Positions 6,290 through 6,664 of a DNA stretch of 6,664 nt are shown here, piece after piece. The DNA is taken from the NCBI GenBank assembly GCA_023428035.1, contig JAEYZO010000889.1, positions 1 to 6,664 of the forward strand, given 5' to 3'. Origin of the DNA: Pseudomonadota bacterium. GTDB taxonomy: Bacteria > Myxococcota_A > Polyangia > Polyangiales > Ga0077539. Below the pieces are notes generated by a model. The model ran no database searches and was not told where the DNA came from. It was given only the letters and a program-made list of their open reading frames with translations. A program made the translations under genes and the position numbers. Position 1 is the first letter of the stretch. Each line of letters starts with the position of its first letter.

Positions 6290-6298
6290 TAGCAGCCG

Positions 6299-6643
6299 AT
6301 GCCGACCAGGGAACGATACGCGTGGATCTGCACGAACCGCCGGCCTGACGGGCACCCGAAGGGGTCCTGCGCGGAGCGCGGCAGCGAGGCGCTGCACGGA
6401 GAGCTCAAGAAGGCCGTCGCCGTCGCGGGGCTCGCGGGGCGCGTGCGCGTGATGACCACGAGCTGCATGGACCTGTGCGAGCACGCGGCGTCGGTCGCGG
6501 TGATGCCCGACGGGGTGATCCTCGGAGGGGTGACCTCCGACGACGTGCCGGCGATCACCGAGGGCCTCGCGGAGGCGGGCGGCGTCGCGGCGCACCCGAG
6601 CCTCGCCGCGAAGCGGGTGCCGAGGGACGGCGACCCGTCGTGA
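6299..6643 (+). CDS. Thioredoxin-like [2Fe-2S] ferredoxin (114 aa)
   Basis: Small soluble electron carrier of the thioredoxin-fold ferredoxin family (Shethna / Aquifex Fd type, related to the NuoE C-terminal domain). The diagnostic N-terminal signature is present: ICTNRRPDGHPKGSCAERGS, with Cys11 and Cys24, followed by TTSCMDLCEHA with Cys56 and Cys60. The spacing C-X12-C-X31-C-X3-C matches the four cluster ligands of this family, and the following VAVMPDGVILGGVTSDDV fits the end of the fold. Length is normal (about 100-120 aa), with a slightly longer charged tail. The ATG start has GGGAG at 9 nt. Its stop TGA overlaps a GTG that probably begins another gene, suggesting a plus-strand operon that continues past the edge. 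Redox partners are not visible; it is divergent from the sigma-54 activator, so a regulatory link is possible but unproved. Confidence 0.92.
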   Translation: MPTRERYAWICTNRRPDGHPKGSCAERGSEALHGELKKAVAVAGLAGRVRVMTTSCMDLCEHAASVAVMPDGVILGGVTSDDVPAITEGLAEAGGVAAHPSLAAKRVPRDGDPS

Positions 6644-6661
6644 GGGCGCCCTCGGTGATCG
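6552..6661. repeat. 14-bp inverted repeat around the ferredoxin/next-gene junction
   Basis: CGATCACCGAGGGC (6552-6565) and GCCCTCGGTGATCG (6648-6661) are exact reverse complements separated by 82 bp. The right arm covers codons 3-8 of the putative next gene and the left arm lies in ferredoxin codons 85-89, so plus-strand mRNA could fold the new gene's start region into a long-range stem. A chance match is possible in such GC-rich sequence. Confidence 0.5.
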
Positions 6662-6664
6662 TGC
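6640..6664 (+). CDS. Possible start of a gene cut by the right edge
   Basis: A GTG at 6640 overlaps the ferredoxin TGA stop as GTGA and opens a frame reading MRAPSVIV to the window edge. GAGGGA (6622-6627) is 12 nt upstream, slightly far for a Shine-Dalgarno but usable. The same stop/start overlap style occurs at two other junctions in this window, which raises the likelihood. Only eight codons are seen, so no function can be assigned and even its existence is tentative. Confidence 0.4.

Larger units (their letters stand above)
6227..6298. promoter_or_regulatory. Divergent intergenic/promoter region between activator and ferredoxin genes
   Basis: These 72 bp must carry the control signals for both directions. 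The most AT-rich part is CATCGTATCGGTAG near 6246-6259; on the minus strand it offers TACGAT as a possible -10, without a clear -35. No GG-N10-GC (-24/-12) element was found on either strand. CGTATCG at 6249-6255 is repeated inverted as CGATACG at 6314-6320, just inside the ferredoxin gene, a weak operator candidate. Confidence 0.4.

Noticed and set aside
6227..6595. Upstream extension of the sigma-54 activator by 123 codons
   Set aside because: The added residues are His/Arg-rich and lie antisense to the ferredoxin, whose four cysteine ligands show it to be the real gene. The receiver-like domain begins just after GTG 6226.

Overview
The window is very GC-rich (by eye well over 70%), with almost every third codon position G or C, short intergenic gaps and GTG/TTG starts. 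It carries a HEAT-repeat protein, a PilT-type ATPase, a sigma-54 activator and a lipoprotein built of repeated VAWNG-type motifs. Together these suggest a chromosomal segment of a myxobacterium or related deltaproteobacterial lineage (Myxococcota, perhaps Polyangia/Sandaracinaceae-like). That assignment is inferred from gene style; no rRNA or marker gene is present.

Layout, left to right. (1) Minus strand, 2536 to 1: a HEAT-repeat/PilT fusion ATPase (80-2536), coupled through a GTGA stop/start overlap to the first 27 codons of a Pro/Ala-rich protein that runs off the left edge (1-83). (2) Plus strand, 2648-3613: a complete XerC-like tyrosine recombinase, divergent from the PilT gene across 111 bp. 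(3) Minus strand, 6226 to 3585: a two-gene operon of an NtrC-family sigma-54 activator with a degenerate receiver domain (4820-6226) and, coupled through a TTGA overlap with a perfect AGGAGG upstream, a lipoprotein with seven regularly spaced motifs that is probably a seven-bladed beta-propeller (3585-4823). The lipoprotein gene runs tail to tail into xerC, and the two reading frames overlap by 29 bp. (4) Plus strand, 6299 to the right edge: a thioredoxin-like [2Fe-2S] ferredoxin (6299-6643), divergent from the activator across 72 bp, probably coupled by a GTGA overlap to another gene cut by the edge (6640-6664).

About 97% of the window is coding. No tRNA, rRNA, CRISPR array, insertion sequence or recognisable sigma-54 promoter was seen. 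The main non-coding-type signals are a perfect 30-bp palindrome with a third half-copy inside the lipoprotein gene, and a 14-bp inverted repeat bracketing the ferredoxin/next-gene junction.

How the genes work together. The recombinase (chromosome dimer resolution) and the PilT-like ATPase (pilus retraction or a related machine) are probably independent. The activator and lipoprotein are very likely co-expressed and may form a regulator/surface-sensor or regulator/effector pair. That pair and the HEAT-PilT fusion are the least ordinary items here.
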